This document shows positions 9,366-18,873 of a stretch of DNA of 64,000 nt, one piece after another (position 1 is the stretch's first letter; each line of letters begins with the position of its first letter). The position numbers and the translations under genes were made by a program. Under the pieces are notes generated by a model that was not told the origin of the DNA, did not search any database, and saw nothing but the letters and a program-made list of their open reading frames with translations. Source of the DNA: Actinomycetospora soli (GTDB lineage Bacteria > Actinomycetota > Actinomycetes > Mycobacteriales > Pseudonocardiaceae). The stretch is taken from the NCBI RefSeq assembly GCF_021026295.1, contig NZ_JAJNDA010000017.1, forward strand, positions 62,001-126,000, read 5' to 3'.

Positions 9366-10388
9366 TTAGGCGCTCCCGAGGGCGGTGGTGGTCGGCTGGC
9401 CGGACGGGCGGCGTCCGGGAAGGGCGGGGCCGCTGCCACGGCTGAGCTCGCGGTGCAGCTTCGCCACCGCCCCGAAGGCGGCGAGCCCGTCGCGCACCGG
9501 GCGCAGCGTGGAGCCGGCGGTGTCGGTCCAGGTGACGGGGATCTCGGCGATGCGGCCGCCGTCGTCGCGCACGTGGCGCAGCAGTTCGATGTCGAACGCG
9601 AAGCCGGTCGACCGGCACTTCCACAGCGCGCTCTGCACGGCCTCGCGGTCGAAGAACTTGAACCCGCACTGGGTGTCGTGGACGCCGGGCACCAGGGGCC
9701 GCGACAGCATGCGGAAGGCGGTCCCGCCGATGCGCCGGCCGAGCGGCTGCTTCCCCGCGATCGACGCGCCCGGCGCGTGCCGGGACGCGATGGCGGCGGC
9801 GGCGCCGTTCCCGAGCGCCTCCATCACCGGCAGGAAGGTCTCGAGCGGGGTGGACAGGTCGGCGTCGGTGAAGCCCACGACGCGGGACCGGCTGGTCCGC
9901 AGCCCGCGGATGACCGCGGCGCCCTTGCCGCCCTGCGAGCACCCGATCGCCACCGCCTCGACGCACCACCCGGTCGCGACGTTGCAGGCGCGCCCGGTCA
10001 CGTTGAGCACCCCGGCCGCGGTGTCGTCGACGCTGCCGTTGTCGACCACCACGACGCGCGAGGTCCACGGCTGCTCGGAGAGGAAGGCGACCATCGCGGC
10101 GAGGGTCGCGGGCAGGCGCCCGGACTCGTTGTAGGCCGGGATGATCACCTCGAGATCCACGGGCGAGCGGGTGTCGACGTCCTCGGGCTCGGGCGGCCGC
10201 TCGGCGAGCTCGTGGGTCGCCCGTGAGACCTCCCGGGCGATCGCGGCGACGACCTCGTCGTCGACGACGTCGACCAGCTCCGTCCTGCGCACCTCCTCGA
10301 ACAGGTCGACGGGTCGGAGCTCCCCCGCCCCCCGGAGTGCCGGGTGCGGGGACAGCGCGTCCTCCAGGCCGTCCATCACGTTCTGCAC
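9366..10388 (-). CDS. ALG5-like GT2 glycosyltransferase (polyprenyl-phosphate sugar synthase)
   Basis: A 340-residue GT-A enzyme. After an ~80-residue acidic leader, the catalytic domain begins EVIIPAYNESGRL and continues with VVVDNGSVDDT, GKGAAVIRGL and the metal-binding GFTDADLSTP (DAD near residue 174). DTQCGFKFFDREAV and FDIELL follow. This arrangement matches dolichyl-phosphate beta-glucosyltransferase-type (ALG5/DPG synthase) proteins rather than secreted-polymer synthases, and no TM helix is visible. It is the first gene of the left operon, reading away from a divergent control region. Its likely product, a polyprenyl-phosphate hexose, would feed the GT39-like enzyme encoded downstream. 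An in-frame ATG at 10376 is an alternative start. Confidence 0.85.
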   Translation of the reverse strand: MQNVMDGLEDALSPHPALRGAGELRPVDLFEEVRRTELVDVVDDEVVAAIAREVSRATHELAERPPEPEDVDTRSPVDLEVIIPAYNESGRLPATLAAMVAFLSEQPWTSRVVVVDNGSVDDTAAGVLNVTGRACNVATGWCVEAVAIGCSQGGKGAAVIRGLRTSRSRVVGFTDADLSTPLETFLPVMEALGNGAAAAIASRHAPGASIAGKQPLGRRIGGTAFRMLSRPLVPGVHDTQCGFKFFDREAVQSALWKCRSTGFAFDIELLRHVRDDGGRIAEIPVTWTDTAGSTLRPVRDGLAAFGAVAKLHRELSRGSGPALPGRRPSGQPTTTALGSA

Positions 10389-10747
10389 GGTCCAAATATC
10401 GACCGATCAGCCCAACCATTAACCCCTTCGTCTCGCAGCCATATGGCACGTTCCGTCGTAATTCCCCAGGTCGGACGCACTGCGACCACCCCATCGAGGC
10501 CCCCGAAGTCGTCGCGACTTCCACACGGTCGAGTGACACGACGCTCGGCGTGTCCCGGGAAGCGTGTCGAGGGGGAACCCGATCCGCCGGACGGACCAGC
10601 GGAGACCGCGGGGACCGCGGCCCGGGTGACCCCTCCTACACTCCTGCGACGGAGGGTCCGACGAGGGCCCCGCCGGGGCGGCGCGAGGAGGCCGGCCGGC
10701 ACCGAACGCCCGGCGACGCCCCGGTGCGACCGCGAGCAGGAGGCCCC
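10389..10747. promoter_or_regulatory. Divergent control region between glycan operon and envelope operon
   Basis: No gene is visible here. The left third (about 10390-10465) is unusually A/T-rich for this genome and should hold the promoter of the leftward GT2-led operon. On the right, TACACT at 10637-10642 is a good actinobacterial -10 hexamer for the rightward operon, about 105 bases before its ATG, though no clear -35 stands at 17-18 bases. The downstream gene has a strong AGGAGG ribosome site at 10738-10743. Confidence 0.4.
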
Positions 10748-11644
10748 ATGAGCCGGTCGGCGCCGCCCCCACCGCGGCACGCGGGACCGGGCGGGGACCG
10801 CCGGCCCGAGCCGGGCACGCCCGCCGCCGGGACGCCGGTCATCGGAGCGCCCGCCCCGCGCCCGCCCGCCGAGCCGCGACCCGGCGGGGCCCCGACCTCC
10901 GCCCCGGTCCCGCCGTCCCCGCCGACGTCGATCCCGCCGCCCGACGGCTCCACCGGCATGCCGGTGTACACGGTCGCGGCGCGCGTCGCGGACTGGCGGC
11001 GCGCCCGGGCCGACGGCCGCGCGGGACTCCCCTCCGGCGCGTCCGGCACGCCCACGCTCGAGGAGCTCGCCCAGGACTTCCTGGCCCGCAGCCACCGCGA
11101 ACGGCTCCGGCTCGACGTCGAGCTCGCCCCGCTGCTCGAGAGCGAGGCCGCCCTGCGGGTCCGGATCGTCGAGACCGCCGAGGCGGCGGCGCGGGCCGAG
11201 GAACGGGTCGCGTCCTGGCCCGCGCTGCTCGACCGCGACCAGCTGGACCTGCGCCGCGGCGGCGAGTCGCTCACCGCCGACGACGTGGTGCGCGCCCGGC
11301 GCGCCCGGGAGTACGAGGCGTTGCGGCGCCCGATGGTCGAGGAGATCACCCGCCTGCAGCGGGCCGCATCCGCCGCGCGGGAGGAGCTCGCGCGCGTCCA
11401 CGCCGCCGTCCGGGCCCGCGAGGTCGTCGGGGCGACCCGGGTCCGCCGCCTGCACGCGCAGGCCATGGCCCGCATCTCGGCCTACGAGCGCCACCTCGTG
11501 CGCCACCACCCGCGCGGCGACGCCATCGGGCCCTGGCTCGTGGCCCAGCACCCCCGGATCCCCGGCTGGGTGTTCGAGGCCGAGGCGGGCGCCGCGAGCA
11601 CCGCCGGCCCCGCACCGTCCGACCACACGCCCGAGGAGTCCTGA
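10748..11644 (+). CDS. Coiled-coil protein, first gene of uncharacterised envelope operon
   Basis: A 298-residue soluble protein that I do not recognise. Residues ~1-75 are Pro/Gly/Ala-rich and likely disordered. From ~95 to ~255 the sequence is highly charged and helical (Arg/Glu/Ala heptad-like patterning, for example TLEELAQDFLARSHRERL and VEEITRLQRAASAAREEL), predicting a long coiled coil. The C-terminus has a short ordered-looking segment, HPRIPGWVFEAEAG. There is no signal peptide or TM segment. The ATG at 10748 is chosen because AGGAGG ends five bases before it and the upstream in-frame sequence lacks coding character. The stop overlaps the next ATG (TGATG). It probably acts together with the three following gene products near the inner face of the membrane. 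Confidence 0.7.
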   Translation: MSRSAPPPPRHAGPGGDRRPEPGTPAAGTPVIGAPAPRPPAEPRPGGAPTSAPVPPSPPTSIPPPDGSTGMPVYTVAARVADWRRARADGRAGLPSGASGTPTLEELAQDFLARSHRERLRLDVELAPLLESEAALRVRIVETAEAAARAEERVASWPALLDRDQLDLRRGGESLTADDVVRARRAREYEALRRPMVEEITRLQRAASAAREELARVHAAVRAREVVGATRVRRLHAQAMARISAYERHLVRHHPRGDAIGPWLVAQHPRIPGWVFEAEAGAASTAGPAPSDHTPEES

Positions 11645-12387
11645 TGTTCCAGTGGTTGCGACGGCGGCGCCCGGACCGGACCGACCCGTCGACGACGGCG
11701 GACCGGGCCCCCGCCCACCGGGTCACCGGCGCCCCCGACACCCCGGCGCGTCCGGGGCTGCGGGCGCCCGGCACCCCGGAGGAGAAGCGGTTCTCCCAGG
11801 TCTACGCCGAGGACCGGGTGGGGCCCATGCCGTACCCGAACCAGGCGTCGCCCGACGTCGCCGCCGCCCGCGGACGGGTCCGCTCGCTGGTCAACGACCT
11901 GCTGCCGAACGCGGTCGACGAGGGCACGGGCGCCGCGCTCGACCCGCTCATCGCGTCCTGGGCGTCGGGCTGGCTCGCGCGCATCGACTCCGAGCACGCC
12001 GACCACCACGCGGTGATCGACCGGTTGGTCGGCGGCGCCCGCCAGCAGCTCGCCGACGCCGAGGCGAACCACGAGCGCGACCGCCGCGCCCTCGACATCG
12101 CCCGCCGCGACTACGCCGACGCCCGCGACCGGCTGATGGAGGGTCCGCGCACCCCCGCCGGGCGACCCGGCGTCGCGGAGGACGACGACACCGTGGCCGA
12201 GGACCCGCGCCGCAGCGCCGCCCGGGGCCCGCGCGCCGCCCGCCAGGCCCTGAGCGTCCGGCGCCCGCCCGGCGACGAGGCCCTCACCGGCCCGCTGCGA
12301 GTGCGCTCCGGGCCGGGCCGCAGCGTCGCGGGCGGCCCCGTCCCCGACCCGTCCGACGACGCCGTCACCGAGCAGGAGACCCGATGA
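11644..12387 (+). CDS. Uncharacterised helical protein, second gene of envelope operon
   Basis: A 247-residue soluble protein without a recognised family. The N-terminus is very basic (MFQWLRRRRPDR) and could touch the membrane surface. A central ordered region (about 45-160) includes EEKRFSQVYAEDRVGPMPYP and a helical stretch with DPLIASWASGWLARID, followed by a charged coiled-coil segment (QQLADAEANHERDRRA). The last ~80 residues are Pro/Arg-rich and disordered. Start and stop codons overlap with both neighbours (TGATG upstream, ATGA downstream), which shows tight translational coupling and suggests fixed stoichiometry with the coiled-coil and membrane partners. Confidence 0.7.
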   Translation: MFQWLRRRRPDRTDPSTTADRAPAHRVTGAPDTPARPGLRAPGTPEEKRFSQVYAEDRVGPMPYPNQASPDVAAARGRVRSLVNDLLPNAVDEGTGAALDPLIASWASGWLARIDSEHADHHAVIDRLVGGARQQLADAEANHERDRRALDIARRDYADARDRLMEGPRTPAGRPGVAEDDDTVAEDPRRSAARGPRAARQALSVRRPPGDEALTGPLRVRSGPGRSVAGGPVPDPSDDAVTEQETR

Positions 12388-13475
12388 CCACCACCTCGCC
12401 GGACCGCGGCGGGCGCTCCCGGTTCTCGCTGCGCCGGGGTCCGCGGCCCGACACCGTGGGGTCCTACCGCGACTCCACGATGCTGATCGACCGCTCGCGG
12501 GAGGACTACCTCGCGCTCGGGATCATCGTGCTGGCCATCGGCGGGGACATCGCCGCCTTCTACGTCGTGCTCGCCCGCGTCTTCCGCGGCTCGACCTTCC
12601 TCATCGTGATCGGCACGATCGGGTTCGCCGCCGCGTCGGTCGGCCTCGCGCACCTCGTCGGGCAGGGCCTGGCCCGCCGCCGCTGCGGGGACCCGCGCGC
12701 GTCGCTGCTGCTCACCCTCGCCGCCTTCGGCACGTGGCTCGTCCTGGGCGTCGCCTCCTTCGTCACCCGGCTGCTCACCCCGTCCTCGACGTCGTCGAAC
12801 CCGTTCGGCTCGTCGTCGGGCTCGGGGTTCGGCTCCGGCGGGTCCGGCTTCGGGTCCGGGGGCGGCTCCGGCTCCGGCGGCGGGTTCGGGTCGGGCTCCT
12901 CGACCGCCCTGGACTCCTCGGCCGTGCTGCCGGCCCTCCTGTTCGGGGCGCTCTTCCTCGCCAGCGGCGTGGCCGCGATGGTCGCGACGTTCGTGTCGTT
13001 CAACCCGGTCGCGGGCGCCCTGCGCCGGGCCGAACGCCGCCTCGAGGAGGCCACCGCCGCCGAGCGGGCCAGCCGCGCGGAGCTGGAGCGCTCGCGCGAG
13101 GCGCTGCGCCAGCAGCAGAACGAGCGCGACCGCGAGGAGCAGCGCTGGGTCGCCGCCCGCCAGCAGGTCGCGGCGGAGATGCTGGAGCTGCAGAACTACG
13201 CCCGCAACCTCATGGCGTCGAAGATGCAGAACCCGTCGATCACCGACGGCCTCACGAACTCCGCGCCCTACCCGCTGTTCACCCCGGCCCGCGCGCTCGA
13301 GCCGGGCCGCGAGGCCCGCCCGCCGGTCCGTCGCGACCCGCCCCCGCACCGCGCGCCCGCACCCGCCGTCGTGAACGGCCACCACGGGACCAACGGGCAC
13401 CACGGGACGAACGGGACCAACGGGCACCGCGGCACCAACGGGCACCACCGTGCCCAGAACGGAGACCCTTCGTGA
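12384..13475 (+). CDS. Four-TM protein with Gly/Ser loop, long coiled coil and His/Asn repeat tail
   Basis: A 363-residue membrane protein. Four hydrophobic helices are visible: around residues 35-58 (LALGIIVLAIGGDIAAFYVV), 70-92, 107-128 and 178-202. Between helices 3 and 4 lies a ~45-residue loop made almost only of Gly, Ser and Phe (GSGFGSGGSGFGSG). After helix 4 comes a long charged coiled coil (EATAAERASRAELERSREAL onward, about 70 residues). The C-terminus carries tandem NGHHGT/NGHRGT repeats, a candidate metal-binding or flexible segment. Topology predicts the coiled coil in the cytoplasm if the N-terminus is cytoplasmic. The ATG overlaps the upstream stop (ATGA) and the stop overlaps the next GTG. 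I recognise no family. Confidence 0.75.
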   Translation: MTTTSPDRGGRSRFSLRRGPRPDTVGSYRDSTMLIDRSREDYLALGIIVLAIGGDIAAFYVVLARVFRGSTFLIVIGTIGFAAASVGLAHLVGQGLARRRCGDPRASLLLTLAAFGTWLVLGVASFVTRLLTPSSTSSNPFGSSSGSGFGSGGSGFGSGGGSGSGGGFGSGSSTALDSSAVLPALLFGALFLASGVAAMVATFVSFNPVAGALRRAERRLEEATAAERASRAELERSREALRQQQNERDREEQRWVAARQQVAAEMLELQNYARNLMASKMQNPSITDGLTNSAPYPLFTPARALEPGREARPPVRRDPPPHRAPAPAVVNGHHGTNGHHGTNGTNGHRGTNGHHRAQNGDPS

Positions 13476-14686
13476 TCCTCCGGCGCCTGTCCGCGCTGGC
13501 CGTCGCCACCACCGCCGCCCTGCTCCTCGGGGCGTGCTCCTCCGGGGACTCCTCGGGGGGCTTCGGCAGCTCCGGCGGCGGCGGGGGCGCCCCGCTCTCC
13601 TGCCCGGTGCCGGTGGGGCCGATGGCCATCGCGATCGGCGGACGGGCCAACGAACCGGAGCCGAGCCTGCCGGGCCCGGTGCAGCAGGCGGCGATCTCCG
13701 TCGTCGCCGGCGCCTCGGACCAGAAGGTGCAGCCGAAGTTCACCGTCGTGAGCGTCGACGGCCGCCCGACCGTGGCGGGCAGCGACACCTACCGCACCGA
13801 CGCCGGCAACGCGATCGCCGCGCAGGACGACCAGAACGCCTTCCTCTCCGGCCTCGGTGACGCCATCCCGACGCTGCGGGCCCAGACCCCCGAGGCGGAC
13901 ACGCTCGGGGCGCTGACGCTCGCGGGCCGCTCGGTGCAGGGCTCGCGGCCGGGCACCGTGGTGCTGGTCGACTCCGGGCTCTCCACCGTCGCCCCCCTCG
14001 ACTTCCGCACCGAGGGCCTCCTCGCGGCGCCCGTCGCCGACGTGGTCGCCTCGCTGCGCGACGCGAAGGCGCTGCCCGCGCTGAACGGCGCCACCGTGAT
14101 CCTGGCCGGGATCGGGGACGTCGCGGCCCCGCAGGCCCCGCTGGACACCGCGCAGCGCGCCTCGCTCGTCGCGCTGTGGACGGGGATCGCCGAGGCCGGG
14201 GGCGCGTCGTGCGTCGCGGTCGTCGACGAGCCCCGGTCGGGGGACGCCCCGTCGGACGTCCCGCCGGTCTCCACGGTGGCGCTGCCGCCGCCCCCGACCA
14301 TCACCCCCGGGAAGGCGACCGCCCTGCCCGACGACGGGTCGGTGGGCTTCCGGCCCGACACGGCGGACTTCCGCGACGAGAACGCCGCACGAGGTGTTCT
14401 CGGGCCGTTCGCGGACTTCCTGAAGCAGGCACCCGCCCGCCGGATCGCGCTGACCGGCACCACCGCCCGGGCCGGCAGCACCGCGTCCCAGGTGGACCTG
14501 TCCACGCGCCGCGCGGAGGCGGTGAAGGCGCTGCTCGTGTCGCTCGGCGCCTCGGCCGACCGGATCACCACGAAGGGTGTGGGCAGCCAGTTCCCCGGCT
14601 ACGTCAACGACGTGGGCCCGGACGGCAAGCAGCTCCCCGGCCCCGCCTCGACGAACCGGAAGGTCATCGTCGAACCGTCGGCGTAA
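13472..14686 (+). CDS. Lipoprotein with C-terminal OmpA-like peptidoglycan-binding domain
   Basis: A 404-residue exported lipoprotein. The signal peptide ends LLLGAC, placing the lipidated Cys near residue 21, followed by a Ser/Gly linker. Residues ~40-270 form an uncharacterised domain (PMAIAIGGRANEPEPSLPG onward) with regular strand-helix alternation. After a Pro linker, residues ~290-404 match the OmpA C-terminal fold: VGFRPDTADFRDEN, DLSTRRAEAVKALL and ASADRITTKGVGS, including the Asp and Arg that normally bind diaminopimelate in peptidoglycan. It would anchor the membrane to the cell wall. The GTG start overlaps the stop of the four-TM gene (GTGA). It ends the operon, so the four products may form an envelope-spanning assembly. 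Confidence 0.85.
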   Translation: MILRRLSALAVATTAALLLGACSSGDSSGGFGSSGGGGGAPLSCPVPVGPMAIAIGGRANEPEPSLPGPVQQAAISVVAGASDQKVQPKFTVVSVDGRPTVAGSDTYRTDAGNAIAAQDDQNAFLSGLGDAIPTLRAQTPEADTLGALTLAGRSVQGSRPGTVVLVDSGLSTVAPLDFRTEGLLAAPVADVVASLRDAKALPALNGATVILAGIGDVAAPQAPLDTAQRASLVALWTGIAEAGGASCVAVVDEPRSGDAPSDVPPVSTVALPPPPTITPGKATALPDDGSVGFRPDTADFRDENAARGVLGPFADFLKQAPARRIALTGTTARAGSTASQVDLSTRRAEAVKALLVSLGASADRITTKGVGSQFPGYVNDVGPDGKQLPGPASTNRKVIVEPSA

Positions 14687-14947
14687 CACGCATCGTGCCC
14701 GAACGGTCCGGGGAACTAACGTGACCGGTATCTCCTCACGCCCCGGCAACCTCGTCGTCACGCGCCGGACGGGCCGTCCCAACAGGGCTGATCGGACCAG
14801 CGCACCGCATTCCTGAACGGTTCACTTGATCGTTCCCGTCACGCTGCGTGAGCGTTGACGGTGTCCCTCGTGGTCGGACCGCTCTAGCGTCTCCTCCTCG
14901 GAAGCCTGTTCGAAGCAGTCCGAGCACGACGTCCGGAGGACCACTAG

Positions 14948-16642
<1,695 letters not shown>

Positions 16643-16671
16643 CCCCGGGGGTGTTGGTCGCCTCCCGTTCC

Positions 16672-16718
16672 GGCAGGAAAGCGTCGTTGCTGTCATTCAG
16701 TGGCAGGAACGCCGCTTC
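16672..16718 (+). repeat. 47-bp inverted repeat, left copy
   Basis: Begins GGCAGGAAAGCGTCGTTGCT and pairs, as reverse complement, with 17869-17915 at 43 of 47 positions. The first 24 bases are identical. Each copy contains two direct GTGGCAGG-like cores. The two copies bracket the AbiEi-like gene. The right end of this copy runs into a TTCCTGACGGCGGGT motif. Confidence 0.85.
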
Positions 16719-16879
16719 CTGACGGCGGGTGGGCCCCGGCTCGAGCACGACGGCGGGCGGACCGGTCCTGGTCCGTCCGCCGTCGTCGTCCGTCCCCAGC
16801 GGCACCGGGACCCCCGGTCGTCCACAGGTGCGGGGCGGCGTGATCGACGGTGCGCCGCGTCCGGCGCCACCGTGACGGC

Positions 16880-17857
16880 ATGCGACGCAACCCCCGCACG
16901 GACGACCTCACCTACCTGCGCACCTTCGCCGACGCCGATGTCATCGCGGTCGTCGAGCTCGTCCGGCTCGGGGTGCCCGAGACGACGATCTACCGGCGAT
17001 GTCGACCCGGCGGGCCGTGGCGGCTGCTCGCTCCCGGCGTGGTGCTGCTGGCGACGGGCGTCCCGACACGTCCGCAGCGCCTCCGCGCCGCCCTCCTGCA
17101 CGGCGGGGCGGGTGCCCAGGTGACCGGGCTGGACGCCGCGCGGCTCCACGGTCTGCGTCGGGGCACCGTTCCCGACGACGTCCACGTGCTGATCCCCGGT
17201 GGGCGCCAGGTCCGCAGCGTGCGCCACGTGCTCGTCGAGCGGACGACGCGCCTCCTCCCGCCCGTGGTCCTCGACGGTCTCCCCCTGGCGCCGGTCGAGC
17301 GGTGCGTGCTCGACGCCGCGCGTCGACTCCCCGACCGGTCCGAGGTCGCGGCGCTGCTCACCGAGCCCGTGCAGCGGCGCATGGTGTCCCGCGAGGCCCT
17401 CGAGACGGAACTCGACGCGGGCTGCCGACGGGGCAGTGCGGTGCCGCGCGCGATCCTCCGGACGATCGCCGCCGGGGTGCGGTCACCCGCCGAGTTCGCG
17501 GTCCGCGAGTGGTGGCTCGCGCACCCCGAGCTGGGCGAGGCGCTCTTCAACGTCGCGATCCTGGACGGCCGGGGCCGCTTCGTCGGCGTGGCGGACGTCT
17601 TCGACGAGGAGATCGGTCTGGTGGGCCAGGTCGACTCGACCGAGCACCACTTCATGACGCCGGACCAGGTGATCGAGACCGAGCGCCAGCACCGGGCCTA
17701 CCGGTCCGCCGGCCTGCACGTCATCGGGATCCGCCCGAACCGGCTCCGCCTCGATCCCGACGGGCTCCACCGGGACGTGCTCGACGCCCGCCGGGTCGCC
17801 GCGGCCCTCCCGCGGGCCGAGGTCACGTGGCGCCCGGACCTGCCGTCGGCCGGGTGA
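16880..17857 (+). CDS. AbiEi-type antitoxin-domain / nuclease-fold-like protein
   Basis: A 325-residue protein. The N-terminal part (VIAVVELVRLGVPETTIYRR then GGPWRLLAPGVVLL) resembles the winged-helix AbiEi antitoxin domain common in actinobacteria. The middle (GAQVTGLDAARLHGL; PLAPVERCVLDAARRL) is typical of the same proteins. The C-terminal third (AEFAVREWWLAHPELGEALFN, VADVFDEEIGLVGQVDS, ERQHRAYRSAGLHVIGIRP) resembles the restriction-endonuclease-like fold of DUF559/Vsr-type domains, with Asp and Glu in plausible active-site positions. No AbiEii toxin gene is adjacent. I start at the ATG at 16880. An in-frame start at 16850 gives ten extra residues. The gene sits alone between 47-bp inverted repeats, suggesting past movement. 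Cellular role unknown. Confidence 0.65.
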   Translation: MRRNPRTDDLTYLRTFADADVIAVVELVRLGVPETTIYRRCRPGGPWRLLAPGVVLLATGVPTRPQRLRAALLHGGAGAQVTGLDAARLHGLRRGTVPDDVHVLIPGGRQVRSVRHVLVERTTRLLPPVVLDGLPLAPVERCVLDAARRLPDRSEVAALLTEPVQRRMVSREALETELDAGCRRGSAVPRAILRTIAAGVRSPAEFAVREWWLAHPELGEALFNVAILDGRGRFVGVADVFDEEIGLVGQVDSTEHHFMTPDQVIETERQHRAYRSAGLHVIGIRPNRLRLDPDGLHRDVLDARRVAAALPRAEVTWRPDLPSAG

Positions 17858-17868
17858 CCGCGTTCGAC

Positions 17869-17915
17869 GATGCGGCGTCCCTGCCACTGGGTGACAGCAA
17901 CGACGCTTTCCTGCC
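17869..17915 (-). repeat. 47-bp inverted repeat, right copy
   Basis: Reverse complement of the element at 16672-16718 with four mismatches. It ends two bases before the stop of the deacetylase gene (17918). The pair encloses 1150 bases and could be recombination or insertion boundaries, or simply two copies of a dispersed intergenic element in opposite orientation. Confidence 0.85.
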
Positions 17916-17917
17916 AC

Positions 17918-18862
17918 TCAGGAGGGGCGCAGCGACGACAGGCGACGACCCACCAGACCCTTCGCCTTGCGCCAGCCCTTCTCGGCGACGCTGGCGAGGT
18001 CGGTCGTGGGCGTGACGATGACGCGGCGCATCTCGTAGGGCGAGTCGTTCCCCGACGCGAGCCCGGCCGTGGTGGTGATCGCGCACCGGTAGCCGAGGTC
18101 CTGCGCCACGCGGGTGGTCACGTCCGAGTAGTCCGCGGCCGAGCCGTTGGGGAACGCCAGGGTGTCCACGGTGATCCCGAGCCCCGCCTCCAGCGCCGCG
18201 CGCGACTCGCCCATCTCGACCCGCTGCCCCGGCTCGGTCTCCCGCTCGAGGATCGCGTGCGACACGGTGTGCGAGCCGACCTCGTGCCCGGCCGCGAGCA
18301 GTGACTTCGCGCCCGACCAGTCCATGAACAGGCCCTCGCCCACCGACGAGTCCGCGGGCGCCAGCAGCTCCGACACCCGTGCCACCTCGGCCACCCGTGC
18401 CGCGTGGTCGAGCGTCTTCAGGGACGCGCGGACGGCGGCGTGCGCGGTCTCCCGCTCGGCCGGCGTCGACAGGGGGTACACCGTGCCGCCGAACTCCAGG
18501 GTCGCGGCGCGCGCCCGGTCGAAGGCCGACGACAGGTCCTCCCACCACGCGCCGACGGTGCCCGAGAGGAAGCCCGGCACCAGGAAGAACGTCGCGGGCA
18601 GCCCGTGGCGCTCCAGCATCGGGACCCCGAGCTCGAGGTTGTCGCGGTAGCCGTCGTCGAACGTGAGCACCACGGCGCGCGCGGGCAGCGGCTCCCCGGC
18701 CTCCATGAGCCCGAGCGCGGTCTGCAGCGGCAGCACGTTCGCGAACCGCGAGAGCATCCGCAGCTGCTTGGCGAACCCGAGCCGGCCCACGCCGGGCGGG
18801 TCGGGGAACCCGGGCGTCGGGTCGATGTTGTGCCAGCCGAGCACGAGGAGCCGGTTGCCCAT
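17918..18862 (-). CDS. Polysaccharide deacetylase (NodB domain, CE4 family)
   Basis: A 314-residue metal-dependent deacetylase. VVLTFDDGYRDN holds the catalytic Asp69 and metal-binding Asp70, and HEVGSHTVSHA supplies metal ligands His198 and His202. DTLAFPNGSAADYSD stands at the usual third motif (normally RxPxG or FPYG). No signal peptide is visible, so it may act in the cytoplasm or be exported by another route. CE4 enzymes remove N- or O-acetyl groups from glycans. The neighbouring glycan genes suggest a surface polymer or its lipid-linked precursor as substrate. It lies 11 bases after the upstream gene on the same strand. Confidence 0.85.
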   Translation of the reverse strand: MGNRLLVLGWHNIDPTPGFPDPPGVGRLGFAKQLRMLSRFANVLPLQTALGLMEAGEPLPARAVVLTFDDGYRDNLELGVPMLERHGLPATFFLVPGFLSGTVGAWWEDLSSAFDRARAATLEFGGTVYPLSTPAERETAHAAVRASLKTLDHAARVAEVARVSELLAPADSSVGEGLFMDWSGAKSLLAAGHEVGSHTVSHAILERETEPGQRVEMGESRAALEAGLGITVDTLAFPNGSAADYSDVTTRVAQDLGYRCAITTTAGLASGNDSPYEMRRVIVTPTTDLASVAEKGWRKAKGLVGRRLSSLRPS

Positions 18863-18873
18863 GGCGGCCCACA

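Noticed and set aside
14687-14947. Glycine riboswitch before the glycine betaine synthase
   Set aside because: No tandem aptamer-like conserved core or paired stems could be seen in the 261 bases.
16880-17857. Complete AbiE toxin-antitoxin pair
   Set aside because: No AbiEii nucleotidyltransferase gene lies on either side. The next gene is a deacetylase.
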